From assembly GCA_959020415.1 (NCBI GenBank), contig CAUERX010000009.1, forward strand, positions 1 to 43,289: a DNA stretch of 43,289 bases, read 5' to 3'. A program made the translations under genes and the position numbers. The DNA is from an uncultured bacterium. Lineage in GTDB: Bacteria > Bacillota_I > Bacilli_A > RF39 > UBA660. Positions 33,114-42,457 of the stretch are shown piece after piece (the first letter of the stretch is position 1; each line of letters opens with the position of its first letter). The notes below the pieces were generated by a model. It did not search any database and had not been told where the DNA came from. It saw only the letters and a program-made list of their open reading frames with translations.

Positions 33114-33879
33114 ACGCAGATAAGTTAAAAAATATAGAATTTGATGACACATTTATTGTAATGGATTTTGATAGAACTTTAACATCAGGCGATAGTTATT
33201 ATACTTGGGATGTTATTTCGAAAGATCCATTATTACCACAAGCGTATACTGAAGAAATTATTAACTGTTCTTTAAAACATGAAAATATTGAACATGATTT
33301 AGAACTTAATTTAGAGTATAGGAAAGAAATGATGATAAAATGGTGGCTTGAACATTTTCGCTTTCTTCAGAAATATCATATTTCTAAAAAAATGATTGAT
33401 AATCTTTCAGAGTATTATAATTTGACTTTAAGAAGTGGTGCTTTAGATTTTTTATCGCTAATGCATTTGAAAAAAGTACCAGTGATTATAATATCAGCAG
33501 GTATTTGTAATATAACAGAAAGATTTTTGAAGTTAAATAACTGCAATTATGATAACATTTATATTATTTCAAATTTTCTTAAATATGATAGAGGTTATGT
33601 TATAGGCCATGTCGGGAAATTGGTTTATTCACTTAGTAAAAATGAAGTTTATCTTTCTGATAAGTTTGTTAAAAATATATTAGGAAGAAAAAAAGCTGTA
33701 CTATTTGGGATAATATAGCTGATATTGATATGCTTGAAAATTTTGATTATGAAGAAGCAGTAACTATTGGTTTTGTTAATAAATCGTCATTAAAATATCA
33801 AGCGGCTTTTAAAGTTTATGATATCATTTGCAATGATGGTTTAGCCTTTAATCGGTGCTTAGAATTATGGGAACGCTAG
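33110..33879 (+). pseudogene. HAD-superfamily phosphatase with a single-base frameshift
   Basis: Starts in a 4-base overlap with addA (ATGA). 199 residues read well, with motif I DFDRTLTSGDS and motif II ISAGICN. Then ...KKAVLFG meets a frameshift near 33707: with one extra G the frame continues as DNIADIDMLENFDYEEAVTIGF (motif IV, GDN.AD) to a natural stop at 33877-33879 after CLELWER. The lost base lies in a GGG run. The fold resembles HAD pyrimidine 5'-nucleotidases (UMPH-1-like). It may be a recent mutation or a sequencing error, since the rest is intact. Confidence 0.8.
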
Positions 33880-33927
33880 TAATAGCGTTTTTATAAAGAA
33901 GTATTAGTTCGTGAAAAATGCGCTCTT

Positions 33928-33954
33928 TTGGCACTCGCTCTTGACAAGTGCTAA
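33928..33954. promoter_or_regulatory. CIRCE operator upstream of htpG
   Basis: TTGGCACTC-N9-AAGTGCTAA; the consensus is TTAGCACTC-N9-GAGTGCTAA, so 16 of 18 bases match. It overlaps the -35. HrcA repressor should bind here and release on heat shock. Confidence 0.92.
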
Positions 33955-33969
33955 AGAAAGTGATATTAT
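33941..33969 (+). promoter_or_regulatory. htpG promoter
   Basis: TTGACA, 17-nt spacer, TATTAT, with the -35 inside the CIRCE element. Confidence 0.85.
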
Positions 33970-34002
33970 TTTTTATAGTGAGAATTAAAGGAGGAAGATA
34001 AT

Positions 34003-35880
34003 ATGGCTAAAAAACAATTTAAGGCCGAATCTAAAAAGCTAATGGAGCTTATGATTAATTCTATTTATACAAACAAAGATATATTTTTAAGAGAACTTAT
34101 TTCAAATGCTAGTGATGCTATTGATAAATTACATTACAAATCATTAATTGACAGAAAGGTTAAAGTAGATTCTAATGATTTTGCGATCAATATATCTATT
34201 GATAAAGAAAATCGTAAATTAATGATTTCTGATAATGGTATTGGAATGAATAAAGAAGATTTAGAAGGTAATTTAGGAACAATTGCTAAAAGTGGTTCTT
34301 CAATATTTAAAGAGGAAAACGAGAAAAAAGAAAACATTGATATTATTGGACAATTCGGTGTGGGATTTTATTCTGCGTTTATGGTAGCTAGCGAAGTATG
34401 TGTTATTAGTAAGGCTTATGGTGAAGATAAAGCTTATATGTGGGCAAGTGAAGGTATTGATGGATATACTGTTAAAGAATGTGATAAAGATAGTTATGGA
34501 ACGGATATTATTTTAACTATTAAAAATAATAATGATGATGAAGATTATAGTAAATACTTAGATGATTATCAAATTCAATCTTTGATTAAAAAGTATTCTG
34601 ATTATATTACTTATCCAATAAAGATGAATATTTCTCATAGTGAATTAAAAGATGGGACAGAAGATGAGTATGAAACAGTAATAAAAGAAGAGACTGTTAA
34701 CAGTTTAGTTCCCTTATGGAAACGCTCAAAGAGTGAAATAACAGATGAAGAGTACAATACTTTTTATAGTGATAAGTTTTTTGATTATGACAAGCCAACA
34801 AAGGTTTTACATTTTTCTATGGAAGGGCGTATTAGCTTTAATGCTTTATTATATATTCCAGCTCATGCACCATATGATTATTACAGTAAAGAATATGAAA
34901 AAGGTTTACAACTCTACTCTAATGGAGTTTTAATCATGGAAAAGTGTTCGGAACTATTGCCTGATTATTTTAGCTTTGTTAAAGGGGTAATTGATAGTCC
35001 TGATTTATCTTTAAATATTTCACGTGAAACATTACAACAAGACAAAGTGTTACAAATGATTGCTAAGAATATTGAAAGTAAAATTGCCAAAGAACTTAGC
35101 AGTATGCTTATTAACGAACGTGAAAAATATGAAGAGTTTTTTGACGATTTTGGGTTACAATTAAAAGTTGGAGTATGTAATAATTATGGAATTGATAAGG
35201 ACAAGTTACAAGATTTGCTTTTATTCCATTCATCAGTTGATAAAAAATATACTACGTTGAAAGAATATGTTTCAAGAATGAAAGAGGAACAAGATACCAT
35301 TTACTATGCTTGCAGCGAAAGCTTGGATAAAGCAAGCATGCTACCACAAACGGAAGCTGCTTTAGAAAAAGGTTTTGAAATCCTATATTTAATTCAATAT
35401 GGTGATGAATTTGTAATGCAAACTTTGTCAGAATACGAAGGTAAGAAATTCGCTAATGTATGCGCTAGTGAAACTAATCTAGATAGTGAAGAAGACAAGC
35501 AAGTGATTGACAAAATAAATGAAGAAAACAAAGAAATGTTTGACACGATGAAGGAAGCTATTGGTGAAATAAAAGAAGTAAGGTTTACACGCCATTTGAA
35601 AGATCACCCGGTTTGTTTAACTAGTGAAGGTGGCATTTCAGCTCAAATGGAGAAAGTTATGAAGGCAATGCCAAACAGTGATGGAATTAAGGCAACGATG
35701 ATATTAGAAGTTAATGAGAATCATCCAATTGCTGATAAACTGAAGAATCTATATAAGAAAAATAAAGAAGAGTTAAAAGATTATAGTAAAATTTTATATG
35801 CTCAGGCAAGATTGATAGAAGGATTACCAATTGATAATCCGACTGAGCTAAGTAATTTGATCTGTAAAGAACTTGCGTAA
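34003..35880 (+). CDS. htpG: Molecular chaperone HtpG (Hsp90)
   Basis: 625 residues, full length. The N-terminal GHKL ATPase shows NIFLRELISNASDA-type (here KDIFLRELISNASDAIDKL), DNGIGMNKEDL, GTIAKSGSS and GQFGVGFYSAFMVA; the middle domain has NISRETLQQDK with the catalytic Arg; the C-terminal dimer domain has NSDGIKATMILEVNENHP. It refolds stress-damaged proteins together with DnaK. AAAGGAGGA precedes the ATG. The CIRCE element is notable: in Bacillus subtilis htpG is not under HrcA. Confidence 0.97.
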   Translation: MAKKQFKAESKKLMELMINSIYTNKDIFLRELISNASDAIDKLHYKSLIDRKVKVDSNDFAINISIDKENRKLMISDNGIGMNKEDLEGNLGTIAKSGSSIFKEENEKKENIDIIGQFGVGFYSAFMVASEVCVISKAYGEDKAYMWASEGIDGYTVKECDKDSYGTDIILTIKNNNDDEDYSKYLDDYQIQSLIKKYSDYITYPIKMNISHSELKDGTEDEYETVIKEETVNSLVPLWKRSKSEITDEEYNTFYSDKFFDYDKPTKVLHFSMEGRISFNALLYIPAHAPYDYYSKEYEKGLQLYSNGVLIMEKCSELLPDYFSFVKGVIDSPDLSLNISRETLQQDKVLQMIAKNIESKIAKELSSMLINEREKYEEFFDDFGLQLKVGVCNNYGIDKDKLQDLLLFHSSVDKKYTTLKEYVSRMKEEQDTIYYACSESLDKASMLPQTEAALEKGFEILYLIQYGDEFVMQTLSEYEGKKFANVCASETNLDSEEDKQVIDKINEENKEMFDTMKEAIGEIKEVRFTRHLKDHPVCLTSEGGISAQMEKVMKAMPNSDGIKATMILEVNENHPIADKLKNLYKKNKEELKDYSKILYAQARLIEGLPIDNPTELSNLICKELA

Positions 35881-35886
35881 ACATAG

Positions 35887-35905
35887 ACTCCATTATGGAG
35901 TTTTT
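35887..35905 (+). terminator. htpG terminator
   Basis: ACTCCA / TGGAGT with TTA loop, five T. Confidence 0.65.
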
Positions 35906-36001
35906 GTTTTGGGTAAGTATGTTTCTAACTTTTAAAAATATAATGGTAGTGGTATAATATAAATGGAGTAGGATATACTCTTTAAAAAGGAGGAATGGAA
36001 G

Positions 36002-36307
36002 ATGAAAGAAGACTTACAAAATATATTTTTGATGGGTTTAGGGGCAATGTCTCTAACAACAGAGAAAGCAAAAGAACTTAAAGAAGACTTGATAAAAAAG
36101 GGAGAAGCAGCTTATAATAGTGGTAAAGAATTAAACGAAGAATTAAAACACAACATTGAACAAAAAATTAAAGAAAATGTAACAGTTGTAGTTCAAAAAG
36201 ATGTATCAAAAGATGATGTATTTAAAGCAGTTCAAGATATGAGTGAAGAGGACAAAAAAGAATTATTAAAATTATTGAAGGACAAAAAAGAAAAGAAAAA
36301 TGAGTAG
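36002..36307 (+). CDS. Phasin-like coiled-coil protein
   Basis: 101 residues, nearly all helical and charged: a short hydrophobic start (IFLMGLGAMSLTTEKAKEL) followed by Lys/Glu-rich heptads (EDLIKKGEAAYNSGKEL, EELKHNIEQKIKENV) and a KKELLKLLKDKKEKK tail. This is the pattern of phasin-family/YtxH-like small proteins encoded directly before UbiB-type kinases. AAGGAGGAA precedes the ATG and a TATAAT lies at 35953-35958. It overlaps the UbiB gene by 8 nt, so the products probably act together, but no activity is known. Confidence 0.65.
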   Translation: MKEDLQNIFLMGLGAMSLTTEKAKELKEDLIKKGEAAYNSGKELNEELKHNIEQKIKENVTVVVQKDVSKDDVFKAVQDMSEEDKKELLKLLKDKKEKKNE

Positions 36308-37865
36308 TGATAAAGAGCGTTTACAGGAGATTATCGCGGTTATTCGCGACAGTCACCTTTTAAAAGATTTAAATCCGCTCAAACTGCGTTTTGCAATTGA
36401 AAAGCTAGGCCCTACGTTTATTAAGATGGGTCAAATTATGTCATCAAGAGACGATATAATTCCAAAAGAATATTGCGGAGAATTGAAACATTTGCGTAGC
36501 AATGTAAAACCAATGCCGTTTGATAAAGTGCTTGAGATTTTGGATAAGCAATATGACGGAAAGACTTTTGAGATATTTAAAACGATCGAAGAAATACCAA
36601 TTGGTTCGGCCTCAATTGCCCAGGTGCACAAAGCCGTTTTAACTACTGGCGAAGAAGTTGTGGTTAAAGTTCAGCGTGAGAATATTTATGATATGATGGA
36701 AACTGATGTTAGACTTTTAAAAAGGGCAATTTCAGTTTTACAAATCGAACGAATTTTTAATTCGGTTTTTGATTTTGCCGATGTTTTAGACGAAATGTTT
36801 GAAACTGCTAAAGAGGAGATGGACTTTAAAATTGAAGCGTCACACATGGAAAAGTTTCGTCAATTAAACGAGGAAATTGTTTATATTAAAGTTCCAAAAG
36901 TTTATTTAGAGTATACAACTTCTTATTCTTTAGTTATGGAATATATTGAGGGCAGAAGAATTACAGATGTACAAGGGCTAACAGCTTTAGGTTATGACAT
37001 GGAAGAAATAGCTCGCAAATTAGCGGCCAATTATGTTAAACAAGCAATCGATGATGGCTATTTTCATGCTGATCCACATCCAGATAATTTAAAGGTTGAT
37101 AAAGGCAAAATTATATATTTGGATTTTGGGATGATGGGCACGCTTAATAAGCGTGATCGCGAATTACTAAGTGACTGTATTTTAGCAATTGTTAAAAATG
37201 ATATTCGAGCGGTGGAACATACTTTATTAATTTTGGGTGAAGTTCATGGTCAAGTTGATCATATGCAGCTATGTAATGATATAAAGAGGGTCCTAAATAA
37301 AAATAAAGCTCAGGATGTTGCTAATATTGACATCAAAGAGTTTACAAATGATATGTTTGCAATGTTATCTTCTAATAATATTACCTTACCGAAAGATATT
37401 ACAATGCTTATTCGTGGAATAGTTGTAATTGAGGGCGTACTTAAAGAAATGAGTCCTTCGATAAATTTGATGCAAATTTTAAAAACTCATGTAAAACCGG
37501 GGAAAGTGATGACAAAAGAGAAGATTGATAGCTTTTTAAGTAAAGGAATTCAAAGTGGAACTGATTTAGTTTACATTCCTAATGAGCTGTTAACGTTTTT
37601 GCAAGGAGTTAATAGTGGAGAGCTTAGATTTAATATTGAAATCAATGACTCTAAGCATCAGATTAGAAATATTGAGCAGTTAGTTCACTTAGTAATTATA
37701 ACGATTTTAGACGTTGCTTATATTATTGGGACAAGCTTGATTGTGATTAATAACAAACACGATTTACCTTTCATTTTCTATATATATTTAATTCTTGGTG
37801 GTGTTTGTACGGTATGGTTATTTTACAAACTATTCAGAAGTAAAATTAAAAATCGGCGTCGTTAA
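36300..37865 (+). CDS. ABC1/UbiB-family atypical kinase
   Basis: 521 residues. Family motifs: FIKMGQIMSSRDDIIP (KxGQ), IGSASIAQVHKAVL (Ala-rich loop in place of a Gly-rich loop), VVVKVQREN (ATP-site Lys), HADPHPDN (catalytic loop) and YLDFGMMG (metal-binding DFG). Two transmembrane helices end the protein (about 460-505). UbiB/COQ8 proteins are membrane-linked ATPases of lipid or quinone biology; the substrate here is unknown. It shares an operon with the phasin-like gene. Confidence 0.92.
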   Translation: MSSDKERLQEIIAVIRDSHLLKDLNPLKLRFAIEKLGPTFIKMGQIMSSRDDIIPKEYCGELKHLRSNVKPMPFDKVLEILDKQYDGKTFEIFKTIEEIPIGSASIAQVHKAVLTTGEEVVVKVQRENIYDMMETDVRLLKRAISVLQIERIFNSVFDFADVLDEMFETAKEEMDFKIEASHMEKFRQLNEEIVYIKVPKVYLEYTTSYSLVMEYIEGRRITDVQGLTALGYDMEEIARKLAANYVKQAIDDGYFHADPHPDNLKVDKGKIIYLDFGMMGTLNKRDRELLSDCILAIVKNDIRAVEHTLLILGEVHGQVDHMQLCNDIKRVLNKNKAQDVANIDIKEFTNDMFAMLSSNNITLPKDITMLIRGIVVIEGVLKEMSPSINLMQILKTHVKPGKVMTKEKIDSFLSKGIQSGTDLVYIPNELLTFLQGVNSGELRFNIEINDSKHQIRNIEQLVHLVIITILDVAYIIGTSLIVINNKHDLPFIFYIYLILGGVCTVWLFYKLFRSKIKNRRR

Positions 37866-37870
37866 TGTGT

Positions 37871-37893
37871 AAAGGCTTTTATTGCCTTTTTTT
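37871..37893 (+). terminator. Terminator after the UbiB gene
   Basis: AAAGGC / GCCTTT with a 7-nt loop and seven T. Confidence 0.75.
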
Positions 37894-37938
37894 GAATTTG
37901 AAAATATGATAAAATAGGAAGGAAATGGAAGTGATAAA

Positions 37939-39126
37939 ATGGGTGATTATATTGAACCAATAAAATGGGGCGTTTTGCTTTTCCCATTTATTGCAGCGCT
38001 ATTTACAATTCCGTATGTATTGATTCAATATCGTAAATATGGATCTATTCCTTTTTTAAGAGTGCTTATTGTTTATTCTTTTATTTTATATTTGATTTGT
38101 GCATATTTCTTAGTAATTTTACCATTACCTTCAAGGGAAACTGTAGCAGCTTTAACTACACCTACGATGCAGCTTCAACCGTTTATGTTTATAAGTGATT
38201 TTTTAAATAATACTTCATTAGTTATTACTGAGCCAAGTACATATTTAAAGGCTTTATCGGAGCCATGGTTTTATCAGGTAGTTTATAATGTTTTATTATT
38301 CGTACCATTTGGGCTTTATTTGCGTTATTATTTTAAGTGTAGTTTTCTTAAAACTTTCGTTCTTTCATTTTTATTAAGTTTATTTTTTGAACTTACGCAA
38401 TTAAGCGGATTATACGGTTTTTACGAAAGAAGTTATCGGCTTTTTGATGTTGATGATTTGATGATTAATACTTTAGGAGGAATTGTCGGATTCGTAACAG
38501 CAGGAATTGTTTTAAAGATTTTACCGAATCGTGATGAGCTAGACAATTATGCTTATAAGAAGGGAACGCAAATTTCTGGTGTTCGCCGTCTTGTAAATTT
38601 TATATTAGATATATTTATTTATATGGTTTTCGCCAATGGTTTTTATGCTATTCTGCATGATTTTATAGATTTTAAAACGCTTTCTTTAATAGTGTTAATT
38701 ATATATTATGTATTAATTCCATGGATATTTAAGGGCCAAACATTAGGAAAGAAATTTTTAAGAATGAAAATTGTCTATAAGGGTAGAACACCAAATATAT
38801 ATCATTATTTGTTTAGATATTTTCTTTTATTCTTTGTAGTGTTTGAGCTTCCGTTTTATTTAATATTTATTTTGGCTTTAGTTGGAAATCTTATTCCAAA
38901 TGGTTTTTTAACGTTAGTGTATTCGCTTGGCTTAATTGTTTCAGTAATATTTGTTTTTCTTTATTATTTTATAATCATTGTTCATTTATTTAAAGGAAAA
39001 AAATTATGGTATGAAAAAGTTAGTCATACAAAAAATATAAGTACTATTGAATATATTATAGAAAAAGAAGAAGTTTCAGAAGAAACTAATAAAACTACGG
39101 AAATTCCACATAATAAAAGCGTGTAA
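37939..39126 (+). CDS. VanZ-RDD fusion membrane protein
   Basis: 395 residues, about nine hydrophobic segments. The first half is a VanZ-like domain: YFLVILPLPS, YNVLLFVPFGLYLRY, LLSLFFELTQLSGLYG and FDVDDLMINTLGGIVGF are its typical motifs. The second half (from about residue 215) is an RDD domain, with the Arg in SGVRRLVNFILDIF, the Asp and PWIFKGQTLGKKFLRMKIV. VanZ is linked with resistance to glycopeptides in one context, RDD with ion transport; the fusion is frequent in Bacillota and its job is unknown. GGAAGTGAT precedes the ATG. Confidence 0.88.
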   Translation: MGDYIEPIKWGVLLFPFIAALFTIPYVLIQYRKYGSIPFLRVLIVYSFILYLICAYFLVILPLPSRETVAALTTPTMQLQPFMFISDFLNNTSLVITEPSTYLKALSEPWFYQVVYNVLLFVPFGLYLRYYFKCSFLKTFVLSFLLSLFFELTQLSGLYGFYERSYRLFDVDDLMINTLGGIVGFVTAGIVLKILPNRDELDNYAYKKGTQISGVRRLVNFILDIFIYMVFANGFYAILHDFIDFKTLSLIVLIIYYVLIPWIFKGQTLGKKFLRMKIVYKGRTPNIYHYLFRYFLLFFVVFELPFYLIFILALVGNLIPNGFLTLVYSLGLIVSVIFVFLYYFIIIVHLFKGKKLWYEKVSHTKNISTIEYIIEKEEVSEETNKTTEIPHNKSV

Positions 39127-39149
39127 GTATTATTGTGTGGAGGGAATAT

Positions 39150-39653
39150 ATGGATAAGAAAGAAATTGTAAAAAAATTAGTTAGTCAAGGTTTAAGTATG
39201 CAAGAGCGCGAAGAGTTAATTGAAATGCTAGTGGATAATCCGATTGCTGTGGATATCGATAAGCAAGAGGAAAAGGATTTGACTATTGGTGATAAACTTG
39301 CTGATAAAATTTCAGAAATTGCAGGTAGTTGGACATTCATAATTTTATTTGTTTTGTTTTTAGTTTTTTGGATAATTTTGAATACTTATTTTTTAAAGGA
39401 AAAAGTTGATCCATATCCCTTTATTTTACTTAATCTATTACTTTCTTGTATTGCGGCTATTCAAGCGCCAATTATTATGATGAGTCAACATAGGGAAGCA
39501 AAAAAGGATAGCTTACGTAACCAAAATGATTATATTGTGGATTTAAAAAGTGAACTTATTTTAGAGGATTTGCATCATAAGTTGGAACTTATTTTGAAAA
39601 ATCAAAGTAAATTGTTAGACATATATAAAGATATAATAGAAAAAGGCCATTAG
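39150..39653 (+). CDS. DUF1003 membrane protein
   Basis: 167 residues from ATG 39150, with TGGAGGG upstream. Two transmembrane helices (about 65-85 and 95-117) contain the DUF1003 signature: DKLADKISEIAGSWTFIILF, WIILNTYFL and PYPFILLNLLLSCIAAIQAP, followed by MSQHREAKKD. An N-terminal helical part and a C-terminal coiled coil lie in the cytosol. Function unknown. It starts 23 nt after VanZ-RDD and likely shares its transcript. Confidence 0.88.
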   Translation: MDKKEIVKKLVSQGLSMQEREELIEMLVDNPIAVDIDKQEEKDLTIGDKLADKISEIAGSWTFIILFVLFLVFWIILNTYFLKEKVDPYPFILLNLLLSCIAAIQAPIIMMSQHREAKKDSLRNQNDYIVDLKSELILEDLHHKLELILKNQSKLLDIYKDIIEKGH

Positions 39654-39662
39654 GCCTTTTTT
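39641..39662 (+). terminator. Terminator after DUF1003
   Basis: AAAAGGCC / GGCCTTTT with ATTA loop and six T, overlapping the stop codon. Confidence 0.85.
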
Positions 39663-39694
39663 GTCAATTATTGGTAAATAGTTATTAAAAAGTA

Positions 39695-39725
39695 TTGACG
39701 AGATGGGGAGGGGGTGGGGTATAAT
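39695..39725 (+). promoter_or_regulatory. Promoter with a G-tract spacer
   Basis: TTGACG, a 19-nt spacer of which 15 are G (AGAT-G4-A-G5-T-G4), then TATAAT. The spacer is two bases over the optimum, and such G-runs are prone to slippage; on the other strand they could affect melting. It precedes a secreted protein gene whose ATG is 18 nt downstream of the -10. Confidence 0.6.
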
Positions 39726-39743
39726 GTGGTTGAGGTATGGTAT

Positions 39744-40247
39744 ATGAGAAGAGATAGTAAAAGGCAGGTACTTGTTATTTTTACCTTGCTGATATTTTTT
39801 AGTTTGATGAGTGTTGGATATGCGGCTTTCGCGACTTCACTTTCAATTAAAGGAACGACAGCGATTTCTGGTAAATGGGATGTGAAAATAATGGAAATAA
39901 GTGTTAGTGGAGTAGTTGGTAATGGTGAAAATTCGGGAACTCCATCTTTTTCAGCGACAACAGCAACCATGACAGCTAATCTATATGAAAAAGGTGATGC
40001 AGTAGAATATTTGGTTTTAGTGAAAAACAATGGTAATATTCGAGCTAAATTAGGAAGTATTACAACTTCGGCTAGTGACAACTCGGCAATTAAATTCACG
40101 ACAACTGGAGTAACTAAAGACAGCATTTTAGAAGCGGGGGAAACAGCTCAGGTTAAAATTAAGGTTGAATATGATAATAATTTTAATGGTACTTTAGCTA
40201 ATAACATGGGTACTTCAACCGTTACTTTAAACTATGTCCAGGCGTAA
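39744..40247 (+). CDS. Secreted protein with SipW-dependent-type signal peptide
   Basis: 167 residues from ATG 39744 (GAGG eight bases upstream; the GTG at 39714 lies in the promoter). The N-terminus MRRDSKRQVLVIFTLLIFF then SVGYAAFATSLSIKGT is a signal of the kind seen in TasA/camelysin-like proteins, with processing near AFA. The mature part is Thr/Ser-rich and of all-beta pattern (ATMTANLYEKGDAVEYLVLVKNN, AGETAQVKIKVEYDNN), like TasA or DUF11-type adhesin repeats. It has no LPxTG. Surface or matrix role is inference. Confidence 0.75.
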   Translation: MRRDSKRQVLVIFTLLIFFSLMSVGYAAFATSLSIKGTTAISGKWDVKIMEISVSGVVGNGENSGTPSFSATTATMTANLYEKGDAVEYLVLVKNNGNIRAKLGSITTSASDNSAIKFTTTGVTKDSILEAGETAQVKIKVEYDNNFNGTLANNMGTSTVTLNYVQA

Positions 40248-40277
40248 AAAAGAAGATATTTTTAAATATCTTCTTTT
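40248..40277. terminator. Bidirectional terminator between the secreted protein and clpB
   Basis: A perfect 14-bp stem (AAAAGAAGATATTT / AAATATCTTCTTTT) with TT loop; it overlaps the clpB stop codon. Confidence 0.85.
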
Positions 40278-42382
40278 ATAATAAATTTATCTTGATCCAT
40301 ATCAATAGTAATAGTTGAATTGAATTTTATTTTATCTTTTATGATGTTTTCGGCAATAAGCGTTTCAATATTACGGCTAACATACCTTTTAATTGGTCTA
40401 GCGCCGTATCTTTCATCGTATGAATTTTCAACAATATAATTTTTGGCGTTATCAGTTAAAGTAATAGTTATTTTTTTATCGCTTAAACGAGTTTCAATTT
40501 CTTTAATTATCTTTTCTAAAACTTTGTAAACAACTTCTTTAGATAGTGAATTAAAGATTATTATTTCATCAATACGATTAATAAATTCAGGTTTGAACGT
40601 ATGATGAAGTTCATTCATAACTAGATTAGTACTATTAGCATCATTTTCAAGAATATATTCACTACCTAAATTAGACGTCATGATGATAATTGTGTTTTTG
40701 AAATCGACCGTGCGTCCTTGAGAGTCAGTAATACGACCATCATCGAGGATTTGAAGCAAAATATTGAAAACGTCCTTATGAGCTTTTTCAATTTCATCAA
40801 ATAAAACGATGCTATAAGGATTGCGTCTTACAGCTTCAGTTAATTGGCCACCATCATCATAACCAACGTATCCTGGAGGTGAGCCAATTAATCTAGCGAC
40901 TGAGTGGCTTTCCATATATTCGCTCATGTCAATCCTAATCATATGACGTTCATCATCGAATAGTTCGTAGGCTAGACTACGAGCAACTTCAGTTTTACCA
41001 ACGCCTGTTGGGCCAAGAAAGATGAATGATCCAATTGGTCTATTTGGATCTTTGATACCGGCTCTTGCTCTTATAATGGCATCACTTACTAAATGAATTG
41101 CTTCATCTTGACCTTTAACACGTTTTTTTAAGTTTTCTTCTAGATGAAGTAGTTTTTCTCGTTCGCCGCCAACTAATTTATTGACAGGGATATTGGTCCA
41201 TTTAGAAACAATTGTAGCAATCGATTCGTCAGTTACGGTATCACTTAGAATTGAACTTTTGTCAACTTTTTGAAGTGCTTCAAGCTCTTTTTGAAGAGCG
41301 GGAATTGTTCCATGTCGCAATCTAGCTGCCATTTCTAAGTTATATGTAGCTTCAGCTTGTTCAAGCTCATGGGTGGCTTCTTCAATTTCTTCCTTTTTCT
41401 TATTAATGTTATTATTTATGTTTTTTTCAGCTTCCCAATCACTGCGAAGTTTATTTTCTTTGGCTTTAAATGTTTCTAATTTTTTATCGATTTCATTAAC
41501 TCTATTTTTAGAAATTTCATCTTTTTCCTTTTTGATTGCTTCTTTTTCAATTTCTAATTGCATGATGTTTCTTGTTAAAGTGTCTAGTTCAGTAGGAACT
41601 GATTCCATTTGAACTTTGATGGTAGCGCAGGCTTCATCAACTAAGTCAATAGCTTTATCTGGCAAAAATCTATCAGTGATATATCGGTCAGATAAAGTAG
41701 CTGCTGCTACTAAGGCGTTATCTTTAATTGTAACTCCATGGTATACTTCAAAGCGATTTTTAAGACCTCTTAAAATTGTAATGGTATCAGTTACGTTGGG
41801 TTCATTAACTAAGACTTTTTGAAAACGTCTTTCTAAAGCTCCATCTTTTTCGATATACTTACGATATTCATTTAGTGTTGTAGCACCAATACAATGGATT
41901 TCGCCCCTTGCAAGCATAGGCTTTAACATATTTCCGGCATCCATTGCGCCTTCTAAGGCTCCAGCCCCAACAATCATATGAATTTCATCGATGAACATTA
42001 TAATTTCACTATTTGATTCTTTAACTTCTTTAAGAACAGCTTTTAAACGTTCTTCAAATTCTCCGCGGTATTTAGCGCCAGCGATTAAAGCACCCATGTC
42101 GAGTTCCCATAGCTTTTTATCTTTTAGGCTGTTTGGGACATCGCCTTTAACAATACGAGTGGCTAAACCTTCAACAATAGCAGTTTTACCAACTCCTGGT
42201 TCACCGATTAATACAGGGTTGTTTTTTGTCTTTCGTGAAAGGATGCGGCTAATACTACGGATTTCTTCATCACGACCAATAACTGGATCTACTTTTCCGT
42301 CTTTAACGCTTTGCGTGATATCACGGCCATATTTTTCAAGTGGATTTTGAAGATTTTCTTCATATCCGTTTTGTCCATTCAT
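40262..42382 (-). CDS. clpB: ClpB-type disaggregase lacking the N-terminal domain
   Basis: 706 residues with two AAA+ modules. NBD1: GEPGVGKT at 60-67, IMFIDEIH, and an arginine finger at LERRFQKV; then a ClpB middle domain of coiled coils (IMQLEIEKEAIKKEKDEISKN to EMAARLRHGTIPALQKELEAL); NBD2: GPTGVGKTEVA, VLFDEIEKAH, FINRIDEI and GARPIKRYV. Typical ClpB has about 860 residues with a Clp_N repeat domain of some 145 residues at the start, which is missing here. AAGGAGGGATAAAT precedes the ATG. It extracts proteins from aggregates, together with DnaK. CIRCE lies upstream. Confidence 0.95.
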   Translation of the reverse strand: MNGQNGYEENLQNPLEKYGRDITQSVKDGKVDPVIGRDEEIRSISRILSRKTKNNPVLIGEPGVGKTAIVEGLATRIVKGDVPNSLKDKKLWELDMGALIAGAKYRGEFEERLKAVLKEVKESNSEIIMFIDEIHMIVGAGALEGAMDAGNMLKPMLARGEIHCIGATTLNEYRKYIEKDGALERRFQKVLVNEPNVTDTITILRGLKNRFEVYHGVTIKDNALVAAATLSDRYITDRFLPDKAIDLVDEACATIKVQMESVPTELDTLTRNIMQLEIEKEAIKKEKDEISKNRVNEIDKKLETFKAKENKLRSDWEAEKNINNNINKKKEEIEEATHELEQAEATYNLEMAARLRHGTIPALQKELEALQKVDKSSILSDTVTDESIATIVSKWTNIPVNKLVGGEREKLLHLEENLKKRVKGQDEAIHLVSDAIIRARAGIKDPNRPIGSFIFLGPTGVGKTEVARSLAYELFDDERHMIRIDMSEYMESHSVARLIGSPPGYVGYDDGGQLTEAVRRNPYSIVLFDEIEKAHKDVFNILLQILDDGRITDSQGRTVDFKNTIIIMTSNLGSEYILENDANSTNLVMNELHHTFKPEFINRIDEIIIFNSLSKEVVYKVLEKIIKEIETRLSDKKITITLTDNAKNYIVENSYDERYGARPIKRYVSRNIETLIAENIIKDKIKFNSTITIDMDQDKFIIKEDI

Positions 42383-42428
42383 ATTTATCCCTCCTTTATT
42401 ATATTAGGTTTTTCACGACCTAATATAC

Positions 42429-42457
42429 ATTATATGCCACTTTTTAGCACTTGTCAA
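42429..42457 (-). promoter_or_regulatory. clpB promoter
   Basis: On the minus strand TTGACA, 17-nt spacer, TATAAT, with the -35 within CIRCE. Confidence 0.85.
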
